In this document: positions 37,071 to 46,361 of the stretch, in pieces
Numbering within the stretch: position 1 is the stretch's first letter
How the letters are laid out: every line of letters starts with the position of its first letter
NCBI RefSeq assembly: GCF_002197985.1
Contig: NZ_NBYK01000005.1
Span: forward strand, 134,091 to 198,090
Direction: 5' to 3'
DNA: 64,000 bases
From: Halopseudomonas aestusnigri
Lineage (GTDB): Bacteria; Pseudomonadota; Gammaproteobacteria; Pseudomonadales; Pseudomonadaceae
Translations under genes and position numbers: made by a program
The notes under the pieces: generated by a model
Database searches by the model: none
The model's input: only the letters and a program-made list of their open reading frames with translations
Told to the model about the DNA's origin: nothing

Positions 37071-38501
37071 TCAGCCTTCGCCACGCTCGCGAATCTTTTC
37101 AACAATGGCTGTAGTCGAACAGCTTTCAACAAAGTTGAGCACCTTTACCTCGCCGCCGTAGGCCTGCACGATCGGCGCACCAACCACCTGATCAACGCTG
37201 TAGTCTCCACCCTTGACCAGCACATCCGGCTTGACCTGCTCAAGCAGCCGCTCAGGGGTGTCTTCGCTGAAGCTGATGACCCAGTCGACCGCCCCAAGCC
37301 CCGCCAAAACAGTCATACGGCGCTCGACACTGTTGATCGGCCGGCCCGGCCCCTTGAGGCGTGTCACCGACGCATCATCATTGATCGCCACAATCAGCCG
37401 GTCGCCCAAAGCGCGCGCCTCTTCCAGATAGCCAACGTGACCGGCATGGATAATGTCGAAGCAGCCATTGGTAAAGACCACCTTCTCGCCGTGGGCACGG
37501 GCATCATCCAATGCCTGCAGCAATTGCTCGACACCCAGCACACCGCGACCGCTGCCCTGCGCCTGCTGCACGGCACGACGCAGCTCCGGCGCACTGATCG
37601 CCGCCGTGCCAAGCTTGCCGACCACAATACCCGCCGCCAGATTGGCCAGCGCAACGGCCAGGGGCAGATCCTCACCCGCCGCCAGCGCCGCCGCCAGGGT
37701 AGAGATCACGGTATCCCCTGCGCCGGTCACATCAAACACTTCGCGCGCGCGCGCGGGCAAGTGCAATGCACCCTCACCCTTGCGCAACAGCGTCATACCC
37801 TGCTCGCTGCGGGTGACCAGCAACGCACCCAGGTCCAGCTCCTCAATCAGCGCCAGGCCCTTGTCGACCAGCTCCTGCTCACTCGCGCAGTGACCGACCA
37901 CCGCTTCAAACTCGGACAGGTTCGGGGTAATCAGGCTGGCGCCACGGTAGATGGAGAAATCACAGCCCTTGGGGTCAGCCAGCACCGGAATACCGCGCTC
38001 GCGGGCTGCAGCAATCAGCGCCTGATGATTGACCAGCGCGCCCTTGCCGTAGTCCGACAGGATCATCACCTTGACCTTGTCCAGCAGACCGCGAACCGAG
38101 GCCAGCAAGGCATCGGCGTCGGTGTCAAAGCGCTCTTCAAAATCAAGCCGAATCAGTTGCTGGTGGCGGCTCATGACCCGCAGCTTGGTGATGGTCGGCA
38201 GCGCCTCGTGCTGCTGAAAATCACAGTAGACGCCTGCAGCATTCAGCCGTTGCTGCAGGCTGTGCGCCGCCTCATCCTTCCCGGTAACGCCCACCAGCCA
38301 GGCCGGAGCGCCGAGCGCTGCGATATTCAGCGCGACGTTACCCGCCCCACCAGGGCGATCCTCAATCTGATCGACCTTGACCACCGGCACCGGTGCTTCC
38401 GGCGAAATACGATTGGTCGGCCCATGCCAGTAACGATCCAGCATCACGTCCCCCACCACCAGAACCGGCGCGGAATCGAATCGGGGCATGCTCAGTTTCA
38501 T
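37071..38501 (-). CDS. hldE: Bifunctional heptose kinase/adenylyltransferase HldE
   Basis: 476 residues from ATG 38501 ([19 protein letters not shown]). The N-terminal ribokinase-type domain (1-~320: [11 protein letters not shown], and FDVTGAGDT with the catalytic Asp) phosphorylates D-glycero-beta-D-manno-heptose 7-phosphate. The C-terminal nucleotidyltransferase domain ([20 protein letters not shown], with the HxGH motif) makes ADP-heptose. Both domains are complete. Supplies heptose for WaaC and WaaF. Located 48 bases downstream of msbA, the same order as in P. aeruginosa. Confidence 0.97.
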   Translation of the reverse strand: MKLSMPRFDSAPVLVVGDVMLDRYWHGPTNRISPEAPVPVVKVDQIEDRPGGAGNVALNIAALGAPAWLVGVTGKDEAAHSLQQRLNAAGVYCDFQQHEALPTITKLRVMSRHQQLIRLDFEERFDTDADALLASVRGLLDKVKVMILSDYGKGALVNHQALIAAARERGIPVLADPKGCDFSIYRGASLITPNLSEFEAVVGHCASEQELVDKGLALIEELDLGALLVTRSEQGMTLLRKGEGALHLPARAREVFDVTGAGDTVISTLAAALAAGEDLPLAVALANLAAGIVVGKLGTAAISAPELRRAVQQAQGSGRGVLGVEQLLQALDDARAHGEKVVFTNGCFDIIHAGHVGYLEEARALGDRLIVAINDDASVTRLKGPGRPINSVERRMTVLAGLGAVDWVISFSEDTPERLLEQVKPDVLVKGGDYSVDQVVGAPIVQAYGGEVKVLNFVESCSTTAIVEKIRERGEG

Positions 38502-38549
38502 TGTCTCGGTTACCTGTTTCAGCACCACGCACCCATGCGCATGGTGATA

Positions 38550-40337
38550 TTAATGTTGTACGTCGCTCTCTTCCTCGAACTGCATGCTGTGCAGTCGGGC
38601 GTAATAGCCATTGAGCGCCAGCAGCTCCGCGTGCGTGCCGCGCTCAACGATCTGGCCCTGATCCATCACCATGATCACGTCAGCCTTTTCGATGGTGGAC
38701 AGGCGATGGGCAATAACCAGCGTAGTACGACCCTGCATCACCCGATCCAGCGCAGCCTGGATATGACGCTCCGACTCGGTGTCCAGCGCTGAGGTCGCCT
38801 CATCGAGAATCAGCAAAGGCGCGTCCTTGAGCAGCGCGCGGGCAATCGCCAGACGCTGACGCTGGCCACCCGACAACAGCACCCCGTTCTCGCCAACCAG
38901 GGTATCGAAACCTTGCGGCATCAGCTCGATAAACTCCTTGGCATAGGCCGCCTCAGCCGCTGCTATCACATCCTCACGCGGCGCACCCGCCAGATCACCA
39001 TAGGCAATGTTGTTGGCAACCGTATCGTTAAAGAGGGTCACATTCTGGCTGACCAGCGCGACCTGACGGCGCAGACTGCGCAGCGTCAACTCCTGGATCG
39101 GCACGCCATCAAGCAGAATGTCACCTTCGCTATGGTGATAGAACCGCGGAATCAGATTCGCCAGGGTCGACTTGCCGCTGCCCGAGCGACCAACCAGCGC
39201 GACCATCTGGCCGGGTTCGACACTGAAGCTGATATCCTTGAGCACCTGCTTGTCGGTATCGGGGTAACTGAATGACAGGTTACGCACCTCAATGCGGCCC
39301 TGCGCACGGCCAATATCCTGATGCCCCGTATCCACTTCCGGCTCTTCGTCCAACTGTTCGAACACGCTCTCGGCAGCGGCAATCCCCTTCTGGATATTGG
39401 CGCTGACCTCCGATAGCTGACGGATCGGCTTTGGCAGCAGGCCAGCTGCCGTGATGTAGGCCACCAGATCACCGGCCGTTGCATCACCACGCAGGAACAG
39501 CACAAGAAACATCACCGTTGCCATAGCACTGTAGGTCACCAACTGCAGGGACGGCGTAAAGACCGCGCCAGTGCGCACCATCTTCAGCCCGCGCTGACGG
39601 TTCTCCGTACTGGCCTTGAGAAAGCGATCAGACTCATAGCGCTCGCCACCGAAACTGCGTACCACCCGGAAACCGGAAATGGTCTCGGAGGTCACATGGG
39701 TTACATCCCCCATCGCGGTCTGAATCTTTTTGCTCTGCTTGCGAAACTTCTTGCTCGCGCTGGTCACCATCAGGCCGATGACCGGCAGAATCGCAATCAG
39801 CACCAGCGTCAGCATCCAGTTCATCCACAGCAGATAGAGGAACAGGAAAATCACTGTCATACCTTCGCGAAACACCACCTTGATTGCATCGGTGGCAGCC
39901 CCCGTGACCATGGTGACATTGAAAGTAATGCGGGAAACAAGATGGCCCGAGTTGTGCTGATCAAAATAACGGTTCGGCAGGGTCAGAAGATTGTTGAACA
40001 GCGCGGTACGCAGATCGTGCACCACGCCCAGCGACACCTTGGCAATAAAGTAATTACCCAGGTAGGAGCCAACGCCCTGGTAAAACGCGATGGCAATAAT
40101 AAAGGCCGGAAAGCCCCAGATCAGCGGCACACCAAGAAACATGGCATTAGCACCGCTCTGCAGCCCATCAACAAAATACTTCAGCATCCAGGCCATCGCC
40201 GGCTGGGCCGACGCGAAGATCGCGAAGCCGATGATGCTCAGGGCAAAGGCCTTCCAGTAGGGTTTTACGTAGCCGAGCAGGCGCAGATAGATGCGGGCGC
40301 TTGAACGGGCAAAGCTTTCTTTGGCAGCGTCAGTCAT
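38550..40337 (-). CDS. msbA: Lipid A export ATP-binding/permease protein MsbA
   Basis: 595 residues from ATG 40337 (MTDAAKESFARSS) behind GAAGG; 51 upstream in-frame codons overlap the divergent promoter and are rejected. Homodimeric ABC exporter flipping lipid A-core across the inner membrane. Six membrane helices (about 30-320), then an ATPase domain with Walker A GRSGSGKST, Q-loop, signature LSGGQRQRLAIARAL, Walker B LLILDEATSALD and switch His in VIAHRLSTI. Length fits MsbA (about 580-600). Divergent from the PA4998-like gene; upstream of hldE. Confidence 0.96.
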   Translation of the reverse strand: MTDAAKESFARSSARIYLRLLGYVKPYWKAFALSIIGFAIFASAQPAMAWMLKYFVDGLQSGANAMFLGVPLIWGFPAFIIAIAFYQGVGSYLGNYFIAKVSLGVVHDLRTALFNNLLTLPNRYFDQHNSGHLVSRITFNVTMVTGAATDAIKVVFREGMTVIFLFLYLLWMNWMLTLVLIAILPVIGLMVTSASKKFRKQSKKIQTAMGDVTHVTSETISGFRVVRSFGGERYESDRFLKASTENRQRGLKMVRTGAVFTPSLQLVTYSAMATVMFLVLFLRGDATAGDLVAYITAAGLLPKPIRQLSEVSANIQKGIAAAESVFEQLDEEPEVDTGHQDIGRAQGRIEVRNLSFSYPDTDKQVLKDISFSVEPGQMVALVGRSGSGKSTLANLIPRFYHHSEGDILLDGVPIQELTLRSLRRQVALVSQNVTLFNDTVANNIAYGDLAGAPREDVIAAAEAAYAKEFIELMPQGFDTLVGENGVLLSGGQRQRLAIARALLKDAPLLILDEATSALDTESERHIQAALDRVMQGRTTLVIAHRLSTIEKADVIMVMDQGQIVERGTHAELLALNGYYARLHSMQFEEESDVQH

Positions 40338-40446
40338 GTGGCCTTCAATAGGTAAAACAGGTGGGCTGCAGTCTACCACAAGCCCCGAGAAGCAAAGCTT
40401 GCAAGCTGAAAGTACGATAAACTCCAGATTTTTCAGCTGGAACAGC

Positions 40447-41043
40447 ATGATGCAGCGATTAAGTGAAGAGCAGTTCGAGTCATGGCGCAAAGACGCGCGC
40501 GTTCTTGAAAAGGATCGCTACGGAGAAAAGGTGCTGCTACTGGCCGACGGCACTATGCTCAAGCTGTTCCGCCGTAAAAGCTGGTTCTCGAAGACGCTGT
40601 TTTTCCCACCTGCCGAACGCTTTGCAGATAACGCTGTTGCGCTGCGCAGGCTTAACGTCCCCTGCCCGCAAGTAATTTCCACCTACAAACTGCTGAACCC
40701 CTACCGCAGCGTTGTACACTACTACCCGCTAGCCGGAGCAACCCTGCGCGGCATGCTACAAACTGAGCAGTCGCTAGATCAACTGGTGCTGTTCACTCAG
40801 TTGGCCGAGTTCATAACCAGTCTGCACGAAAAAGGCGTTTACTTTCGCTCACTGCATCTAGGTAATATCGTGCTGACGCCGGATGGACAGCTCGGTCTGA
40901 TCGACATCTCCGACCTGCGATGCGTCGGGCGACCGCTTTCAAAAGGCATGCGCAACCGCAACTACCGGCATCTACTGAGATATCGAGAGGACTGGGTACT
41001 GGTAGATGAGTCGGTTCGCGCGCTATTTCCCCTATTCTCCTGA
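40447..41043 (+). CDS. Lipopolysaccharide kinase-like protein (PA4998-type, catalytic Asp absent)
   Basis: 198 residues; ATGs at 40447 and 40450 are both possible. Kinase-fold protein of the kind placed beside msbA in P. aeruginosa (PA4998). The loop that should read HxDxxxxN is F133-R-S-L-H-L-G-N140, with Ser135 in place of the catalytic Asp, although N140 and the metal-binding D153 (LIDISDL) remain. I recall that this FRSLHLGN form is common in the family, so it may be a pseudokinase or use another mechanism. No membrane span. The acetyltransferase gene starts 17 bases later. Coding base composition looks slightly less GC-rich than the neighbours. Confidence 0.82.
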   Translation: MMQRLSEEQFESWRKDARVLEKDRYGEKVLLLADGTMLKLFRRKSWFSKTLFFPPAERFADNAVALRRLNVPCPQVISTYKLLNPYRSVVHYYPLAGATLRGMLQTEQSLDQLVLFTQLAEFITSLHEKGVYFRSLHLGNIVLTPDGQLGLIDISDLRCVGRPLSKGMRNRNYRHLLRYREDWVLVDESVRALFPLFS

Positions 41044-41060
41044 AAGGAGCTAAGCTGTCG

Positions 41061-41627
41061 ATGCCAAATACCTTTGCCGAGCTTAAAGCTTTCTGGCACT
41101 ACGAGATTCTTGGTGAGGACAAACGATTCTCATGGCGCAAGCTGCGCCGACGGGTCGCGCGCAACAACTCATACTACTGCCTTTTTTGGCTGCGCCTGTC
41201 ACAGTACCTGCACAGTCGCCCGGGCCGCACCACGCTATCAATGGCCAAACGCATCAACAAGGGACTGGCGCGCAAGTACGGTGTCGAGATAATGCTAGGC
41301 GCCCAGATAGACAAGGGGCTGTGGATGGGCCACCCCACAGCTATCACGGTCTACTCCGGGGTTCGCATCGGGCGTGACTGCAACTTGCGCCAGTGCACCA
41401 CCATCGGCTCAGTAGAGGCCAACAACAAACCTATTGAGCTTGGGCACAACGTTGATATCGGTGCGCACTGCTGCATCATCGGCAGCGGCATTCGCATCGG
41501 CAATAACGTGCGTATCGGTGCAATGAGCTTCATCAACAAGGATGTGCCGGATGATGTCACCTATATCACCCGTAAGGAAAACCACATCTATCCCAATCGC
41601 AGCGGCAGCCAGACGGGCGCAGAATAG
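41061..41627 (+). CDS. CysE/LpxA-like left-handed beta-helix acetyltransferase
   Basis: 188 residues from ATG 41061. N-terminal helical region similar to serine acetyltransferases (about 1-75), then hexapeptide repeats (about 80-170: VEIMLGAQIDKGLWMGHPTAITV, YSGVRIGRDCNLRQCTTIG, HNVDIGAHCCIIGSGIRIGNNVRIGA). The His in MGHPTAI corresponds to the catalytic His of the family. Within a surface-glycan locus, transfer of an acetyl group to a sugar is as likely as cysteine biosynthesis. It is convergent with pseI and co-oriented with the kinase-like gene. Confidence 0.82.
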   Translation: MPNTFAELKAFWHYEILGEDKRFSWRKLRRRVARNNSYYCLFWLRLSQYLHSRPGRTTLSMAKRINKGLARKYGVEIMLGAQIDKGLWMGHPTAITVYSGVRIGRDCNLRQCTTIGSVEANNKPIELGHNVDIGAHCCIIGSGIRIGNNVRIGAMSFINKDVPDDVTYITRKENHIYPNRSGSQTGAE

Positions 41628-41653
41628 AGTCTAGCCGCCCCATCCAGCGCCGC

Positions 41654-42709
41654 TCAGTCCAGTAATTCGAGGCTCAACGCCGTGCCAAAAGCAATATCGC
41701 GACTCGCACGGCGACCTATCACCTTGTCCAGCATTTTCGGTGGCAACCCAAAACCGGGGCGCACGCTACGTACGTTCTCCGCCGAAAATAGCTCTCCAGC
41801 CTTCACGTCACGAGTAACGTACAGCGAACGCCGAAAACGTGCGTTACCCTGCTCACTGGCCTTCCGTCCATAGTCAACATGCCCCAGCGCTCGCCAGGCC
41901 GTTTTGCTGTCGCGGCACAGCGCCTGCAACTCGACCGGCTCAAGCGAGAAGCTGTCGTCAGGACCACCACCACTGCGGTCCAAAGTGAAGTGCTTTTCAA
42001 TGATCGACGCGCCCAAGACTACACTGGCAATCGCTGTGGTGTTATCCAGTGTGTGATCTGACAAACCGGTGACCAGACCAAAACGCTCACGCATGTCCGC
42101 CAGCGTGCGCAGGTTGTAGTCCTCGGCGGGAGCTGGATAGCCACTGACGCAGTGGAGAATAGCCAGCTCGCGGCAACCACCCTCGCGTGCAGCCTCTACC
42201 GCCTCGGCAATCTCATCGCTATCTGCCATGCCGGTGGAAATGATCATCGGCTTGCCCGTTGCAGCAACATAACGGATCAGCGGCAAGTCGATAGCCTCGA
42301 ATGAGGCGATCTTGTAAGCCGGCGCATTCAGATCCTCCAGCAAGTCCACCGCAGTAAAGTCGAAGGGAGAGCTGAAGATGGTGATGTCGTGCTTGCGTGC
42401 GTGTTCGAACAGCGGCTTGTGCCAGTCCCAAGGCATATGCGCCTGCTGGTAAAGCTCATACAGGGACTGGCCATCCCACAACCCACCACGGATCTGGAAA
42501 TCCTCGGTGTCACAGTTCAGGGTAATGGTGTCAGCGGTATAGGTCTGTAGCTTGATCGCATCGGCACCGGCGTGCTTGGCTTGCTCGATAATCTGTAGAG
42601 CAGTCTCCAGACTCCCATTATGGTTGGCCGACAGCTCGGCAATGATATAGGGCTCAGAGTCGAGGCCAATGCGTCGCCCTGCGATGGAAATACTGGGTGT
42701 ACCAGACAT
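41654..42709 (-). CDS. pseI: Pseudaminic acid synthase PseI
   Basis: 351 residues, ATG at 42709 behind AAGGAGG. Condenses 2,4-diacetamido-2,4,6-trideoxy-L-altrose with phosphoenolpyruvate to give pseudaminic acid. NeuB-type TIM barrel (about 1-270: IIAELSANHNGSLETALQII, KLQTYTADTITL, YKIASFEAIDLPLI, IISTGMAD, HCVSGYPAP, GLSDHT, GASIIEKHFTLDR) and a C-terminal SAF/antifreeze-like domain (about 285-350: RSLYVTRDVKAGELFSAENV). The sequence is closer to PseI than to sialic (NeuB) or legionaminic (LegI) synthases by these phrases; assignment rests on my recognition plus the pse neighbours. Last gene of the long operon. Confidence 0.93.
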   Translation of the reverse strand: MSGTPSISIAGRRIGLDSEPYIIAELSANHNGSLETALQIIEQAKHAGADAIKLQTYTADTITLNCDTEDFQIRGGLWDGQSLYELYQQAHMPWDWHKPLFEHARKHDITIFSSPFDFTAVDLLEDLNAPAYKIASFEAIDLPLIRYVAATGKPMIISTGMADSDEIAEAVEAAREGGCRELAILHCVSGYPAPAEDYNLRTLADMRERFGLVTGLSDHTLDNTTAIASVVLGASIIEKHFTLDRSGGGPDDSFSLEPVELQALCRDSKTAWRALGHVDYGRKASEQGNARFRRSLYVTRDVKAGELFSAENVRSVRPGFGLPPKMLDKVIGRRASRDIAFGTALSLELLD

Positions 42710-42721
42710 GGAAAGCCTCCT

Positions 42722-43237
42722 TCAGCCTCGTACCTGCCACTCGGAATCGAGCAGGCCAAAGCAAATGACATCATGAAACTGCTGCCCATCGAAATGCTGA
42801 TCTCGCAGCACCCCCTCCTGACAGAAGCCCATCTTGCGATGAAAATCGATTGAACGCTGGTTGAAACCCAGCGCCTGACCACAAATCTTATGTAACTGTA
42901 AACGCTGGAAAGCGAACTCCAGCGCACGACGTCCCAACCCCGTGCCGGTGCCGCGCGGCGCCTCCGGAGCGATATAGAATCCCCAGTCAGCCACCCGTCC
43001 AGCACCTTGCACAGTGAAATGCACGAAACCTCGAGGCTGATCGTCAACGTCATAAACCAGCAGGTGCCGCAACGGATCAAGCTCGCAACGGGCGAACCAG
43101 TCTCGGTGCTCCTTCTCGCCAATCTCGTGTTGGGTATACATGTAACGCCGCACGGATTCATGGTTACGCCAGCTGCGCACCAGTTCGAGATCAGGCTCGG
43201 CCAGCAGGCGCAGGCAATCCGTCTCGTTGTCCGTCAT
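42722..43237 (-). CDS. pseH: PseH-like GNAT N-acetyltransferase
   Basis: 171 residues, ATG at 43237, overlapping the pseG stop by four bases. PseH transfers acetyl from acetyl-CoA to the 4-amino group of UDP-4-amino-4,6-dideoxy-beta-L-AltNAc. Seen: LVRSWRNHESVRRYMYTQHEI at the start (typical of PseH), a GNAT acetyl-CoA loop PRGTGTGLGRRALEFAF, and FNQRSIDFHRKMGF. No membrane segment. Lies between pseG and pseI, as in many pse clusters. Confidence 0.9.
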   Translation of the reverse strand: MTDNETDCLRLLAEPDLELVRSWRNHESVRRYMYTQHEIGEKEHRDWFARCELDPLRHLLVYDVDDQPRGFVHFTVQGAGRVADWGFYIAPEAPRGTGTGLGRRALEFAFQRLQLHKICGQALGFNQRSIDFHRKMGFCQEGVLRDQHFDGQQFHDVICFGLLDSEWQVRG

Positions 43238-44334
43238 GCCAATGCCTCCATCGCATCCAAAACGCGGCTCACCCCAGCGCCGTCAACCAGCGCCGCAGCA
43301 CGCTGACTCATGTGCTGGAGCTGCCCTGGGTCGGCAATTAGCGCCCCAAGCAGCCCAGGCAGAGACTCGGCCAGACTGTTCACCGATGGCAATAAGTGCA
43401 CCGCGCCAGCAGCACGCAGTCCCTCGGCGACCAGTCGCTGGTTATCCGCCAACACAGCCATCAAGGTGGGCAGGCCCAGACAGCAGCGCTCCCACGCGGT
43501 CGCGCCTGCGGCGCCAATGGCAAGGTCAGCCTGCGCCATCACATACGCCATGTCACTCGCATCCACGCGCACCGTTACGTCAAGCGTCAAGGCCTGGCTC
43601 AACTGCTGCACCTCGGCCAGCCAGGGGGCCTGTCCGCCCATGATAACCGTCACCGCCAAGGCGTCAGCGCCGGGCGTCGCGGCCAAACCAAGCAGCACCT
43701 GGGCAGTGGCATTGTCCGCATCCACACCGCCCATGGAGACCAATATCTGCTTGAGCGGATATGGCTGCGCGGCGCGCCTGGTCAATGACGCCTCACGCTG
43801 CGCGGCAAAATCCGCACGCAGCAGGGCGTTGGCACTGCCGCAAAGCAGCTGGGCAGCGGCCGGGACCAGCGAACGATAGTCCTCGGGGCGCCTGCTATAG
43901 GTCTGATCCAGCAACAGATCGCAGTCGTGCGCACGATCAGCCAGGTCATCGATCACCATGACGTGACGACAGCATGCCCGCATACGCGATTCCCACTGCG
44001 TATCCAGCGCGTAATGATCGACCACCAACCAGTCACAGCCCACCGACTGCAAGACTGCAGCCGTATCAGCCGCATCCTGCTCGGCACTCACACCGAGCCA
44101 GTGAGCATGCGAGCCGGACACCGACTCAGGCTGCTGCACAGCTGCAGGCAAGGCGGTGATTGTAAAACCGCGTCCGTGGATGACATCCAGCAGGTGGCCG
44201 CGATGGCTGCGGCAGATGAAATGACAGTCATGCCCGGCAGCGCTGAGCGCATCGGCCAAGGTCAGGCAACGCATGACGTGTCCCGTACCGATCCACAGGG
44301 CGGCATCGGCACGAAAACAGATCTGCAGGCCCAT
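43234..44334 (-). CDS. pseG: UDP-2,4-diacetamido-2,4,6-trideoxy-altropyranose hydrolase PseG
   Basis: 366 residues from ATG 44334 (MGLQICFRADAALWIGTGHVMRC), coupled as TGATG to the upstream fusion gene; ten codons upstream are not used. A GT-B/MurG-like hydrolase that releases UDP from the nucleotide sugar. Seen: an N-terminal IGTGHVMRCLTLADAL loop with the catalytic His, the WLVVDHYALD and DDLADRAHDCDLLLDQ phrases, and the nucleotide-binding IGAAGATAWERCCLGLPTL. Complete length for the family. Confidence 0.92.
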   Translation of the reverse strand: MGLQICFRADAALWIGTGHVMRCLTLADALSAAGHDCHFICRSHRGHLLDVIHGRGFTITALPAAVQQPESVSGSHAHWLGVSAEQDAADTAAVLQSVGCDWLVVDHYALDTQWESRMRACCRHVMVIDDLADRAHDCDLLLDQTYSRRPEDYRSLVPAAAQLLCGSANALLRADFAAQREASLTRRAAQPYPLKQILVSMGGVDADNATAQVLLGLAATPGADALAVTVIMGGQAPWLAEVQQLSQALTLDVTVRVDASDMAYVMAQADLAIGAAGATAWERCCLGLPTLMAVLADNQRLVAEGLRAAGAVHLLPSVNSLAESLPGLLGALIADPGQLQHMSQRAAALVDGAGVSRVLDAMEALA

Positions 44335-46361
44335 CAGTTCAGCCGCTTGAACCCACCATGGCACACCGGCCCCTTGAGTAACGCGCCGACATCGCGGCCC
44401 TGCTCACACTCGCTGATCAGGGCAAAAACCGGATCCAGCGCGTCGAAGTAGCCATCAATCACCTCCTGACTATGCTCCATGCAGACGTAGACGGCATTGC
44501 TGGCGAGGTAGCCCTTAGCCAACATTTCCTGACTGACAAGCGTCTTGTACTGCAGCACGTTAGGGCTGCGGAACGAGAAACCGGTCAGCGCCGGGAGGCC
44601 CCAGTGATCTATTTCGATTCCATGGCGATCCGCCAGTTCCTGCCAACCATCGCGGATCGACAGGCCGGTCTGAGTGATGTACTCCCAAGAGCGCTCGCGC
44701 TCCATAACTTCGAGGGTCTTCAGCGCCGCAGTCGGGCCGACACGCTCAGTCCAGAAAGTGCTGCTGATGAAGGTTGTTTGCGCCGCCTCCATGATCTCGC
44801 GCCGCCCAATGGTGGCGGTGATGGCGTAGCCGTTACCCAGCGCCTTGCCGAACATGGCCATATCCGGCTCAACGCCGTACATCTTGTGCAGACCGCCAAA
44901 GGTCTGCCGGAAGCCGGAGGTACACTCGTCAAAGATCAGCACGATGCCACGATCAGTGGCCAGCTTGCGCACTTTGTGCAGGAAGTCATTCTCAGGCCCC
45001 ATGTTGCGCACCACCTCCATCTTGATCACGCCAATATCGTGGCGATTGACCAAGGCTTCCAGCTCGGCGTAGTTGTTGTAGTTGAAGGGGAACACGGTGC
45101 CCCTGAGGTTACCCGGCACACCATTGGGCTCGAGCCCCGGCAACAGATGACCAGCCAGGTTCTCGTCGTCGCCCAGGTTGGCTGACAGATACCAGTCGTG
45201 CCAACCATGGTAGCCACAGACCGCCACCTTGTCCTTGCCGGTGGCAGCCCGGGCGATACGAATGGCCAGCGCGTTGGCTTCACCGCCGGAGCGGGCAAAG
45301 CGCACCATGTCTGCCCAGGGGTGCAGCTCGATCAGCTTTTCTGCCAGCCAGACTTCCTCGGGGCAGTTGAGCGTCGACATATTGCCGTTATCTATGGTGC
45401 CGCGCACCGCATCGTCGACCTCAGGGTGACCGTAGCCAAGAATATTGGTGCCCACTCCCATGATGCACATGTCGGTGTAGGCCTTGCCGTCCATATCCCA
45501 GACGGTGCACCCCTTGGCCTTGCTGAAATACGCCGGCCACTGCTCAGGAAGGAACATCTCTGCGCGCTTGGACAGCAGCATATTGCCGCCGGGAATGACC
45601 TGTTTGGCCCGTTTCCACAACTTTTGACCGGTGCCCATAGTGGCCCCCTCGTTACGTATCAGCGTTTGGTTGTCTTTGAACAGCGCCGGGCTGTTCTCCT
45701 GCAATGCCTTGACCTGCCGCCAGCTGAAGTGAATGTCCGGCGCAAAGTGCGCAAACACGCGGCGAATCACCTCTAGGTCCGCCGGCTCATCCACTGTCCA
45801 GCGCCAGCCTGACAGGTCTTGCTCATTCTGCTCTGCACCTACGCGGAAGTGGCCTGACTCACGCAGGTAAGGTGTGACATGCTCGTGATCGAAGGCCGCG
45901 TCCGTTTGCTTGCTGGCCTGCTCCAGCGCGCGCAAGCTGAACACTTCGATATCCAGCCCGTCCGGATAGCTCGGCGGAGCGACGTTACTGAAATAATCCA
46001 CACCAGCAGCGCGGTAGCCCCTGATCATTTGATCGACCAATTCGGGATCAACCAGCGGGCAATCACCCGTGATCCGCACGATAACGTCAGCCTGATGTGC
46101 TCTGGCAGCCTGCAGATAACGTGCCATGACATCTTGTTCATCGCCCTGAACACAGGCAAAACCGAGCTGGCGTACACAGTCAGCCAGCGGCTCGTTACGT
46201 GCATCCACCGACGTCGCCACCACAATCTGATCGACCTCGCGGGCACGCGCCAGGCGCGTCAGCAATACCTCAATCATGGGTACACCGCCGATGGGCTTCA
46301 TTACCTTGTCAGGCAAGCGGGTCGAGCCCATGCGAGCCTGAACGATTGCAACGGTTTTCAT
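44334..46361 (-). CDS. SpsF-type cytidylyltransferase fused to class III aminotransferase
   Basis: 675 residues from ATG 46361, which overlaps the reductase stop as ATGA. Residues 1-~235 form a CMP-sugar synthetase domain of the SpsF/COG1861 type (VAIVQARMGSTRLPDKVM, RITGDCPLVDPE, PDGLDIEVFS, WTVDEPADLEVI). Residues ~242-675 form a HemL-like PLP aminotransferase (MVRFARSGGEANALAIRIAR, GYHGWHDW, FDECTSGFR with D478, and AMFGKALGNG with the PLP-binding K506). Both domains keep their key residues. In this operon the first domain most likely does the PseF job, activating the nonulosonic acid with CTP. The aminotransferase role is unknown. A strong internal site, GAGGGGG then ATG at 45638, precedes the second domain. 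Confidence 0.9.
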   Translation of the reverse strand: MKTVAIVQARMGSTRLPDKVMKPIGGVPMIEVLLTRLARAREVDQIVVATSVDARNEPLADCVRQLGFACVQGDEQDVMARYLQAARAHQADVIVRITGDCPLVDPELVDQMIRGYRAAGVDYFSNVAPPSYPDGLDIEVFSLRALEQASKQTDAAFDHEHVTPYLRESGHFRVGAEQNEQDLSGWRWTVDEPADLEVIRRVFAHFAPDIHFSWRQVKALQENSPALFKDNQTLIRNEGATMGTGQKLWKRAKQVIPGGNMLLSKRAEMFLPEQWPAYFSKAKGCTVWDMDGKAYTDMCIMGVGTNILGYGHPEVDDAVRGTIDNGNMSTLNCPEEVWLAEKLIELHPWADMVRFARSGGEANALAIRIARAATGKDKVAVCGYHGWHDWYLSANLGDDENLAGHLLPGLEPNGVPGNLRGTVFPFNYNNYAELEALVNRHDIGVIKMEVVRNMGPENDFLHKVRKLATDRGIVLIFDECTSGFRQTFGGLHKMYGVEPDMAMFGKALGNGYAITATIGRREIMEAAQTTFISSTFWTERVGPTAALKTLEVMERERSWEYITQTGLSIRDGWQELADRHGIEIDHWGLPALTGFSFRSPNVLQYKTLVSQEMLAKGYLASNAVYVCMEHSQEVIDGYFDALDPVFALISECEQGRDVGALLKGPVCHGGFKRLN
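45636..45650 (-). promoter_or_regulatory. Internal ribosome-binding site and ATG at domain junction
   Basis: Inside the fusion gene, minus-strand GAGGGGG (45650-45644) stands five bases before an in-frame ATG (45638-45636) that opens MGTGQKLWKRAKQVIPGG, exactly where a free-standing aminotransferase would start. This suggests either internal initiation giving a separate ~434-residue aminotransferase, or a relic of two ancestral genes. Confidence 0.6.
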
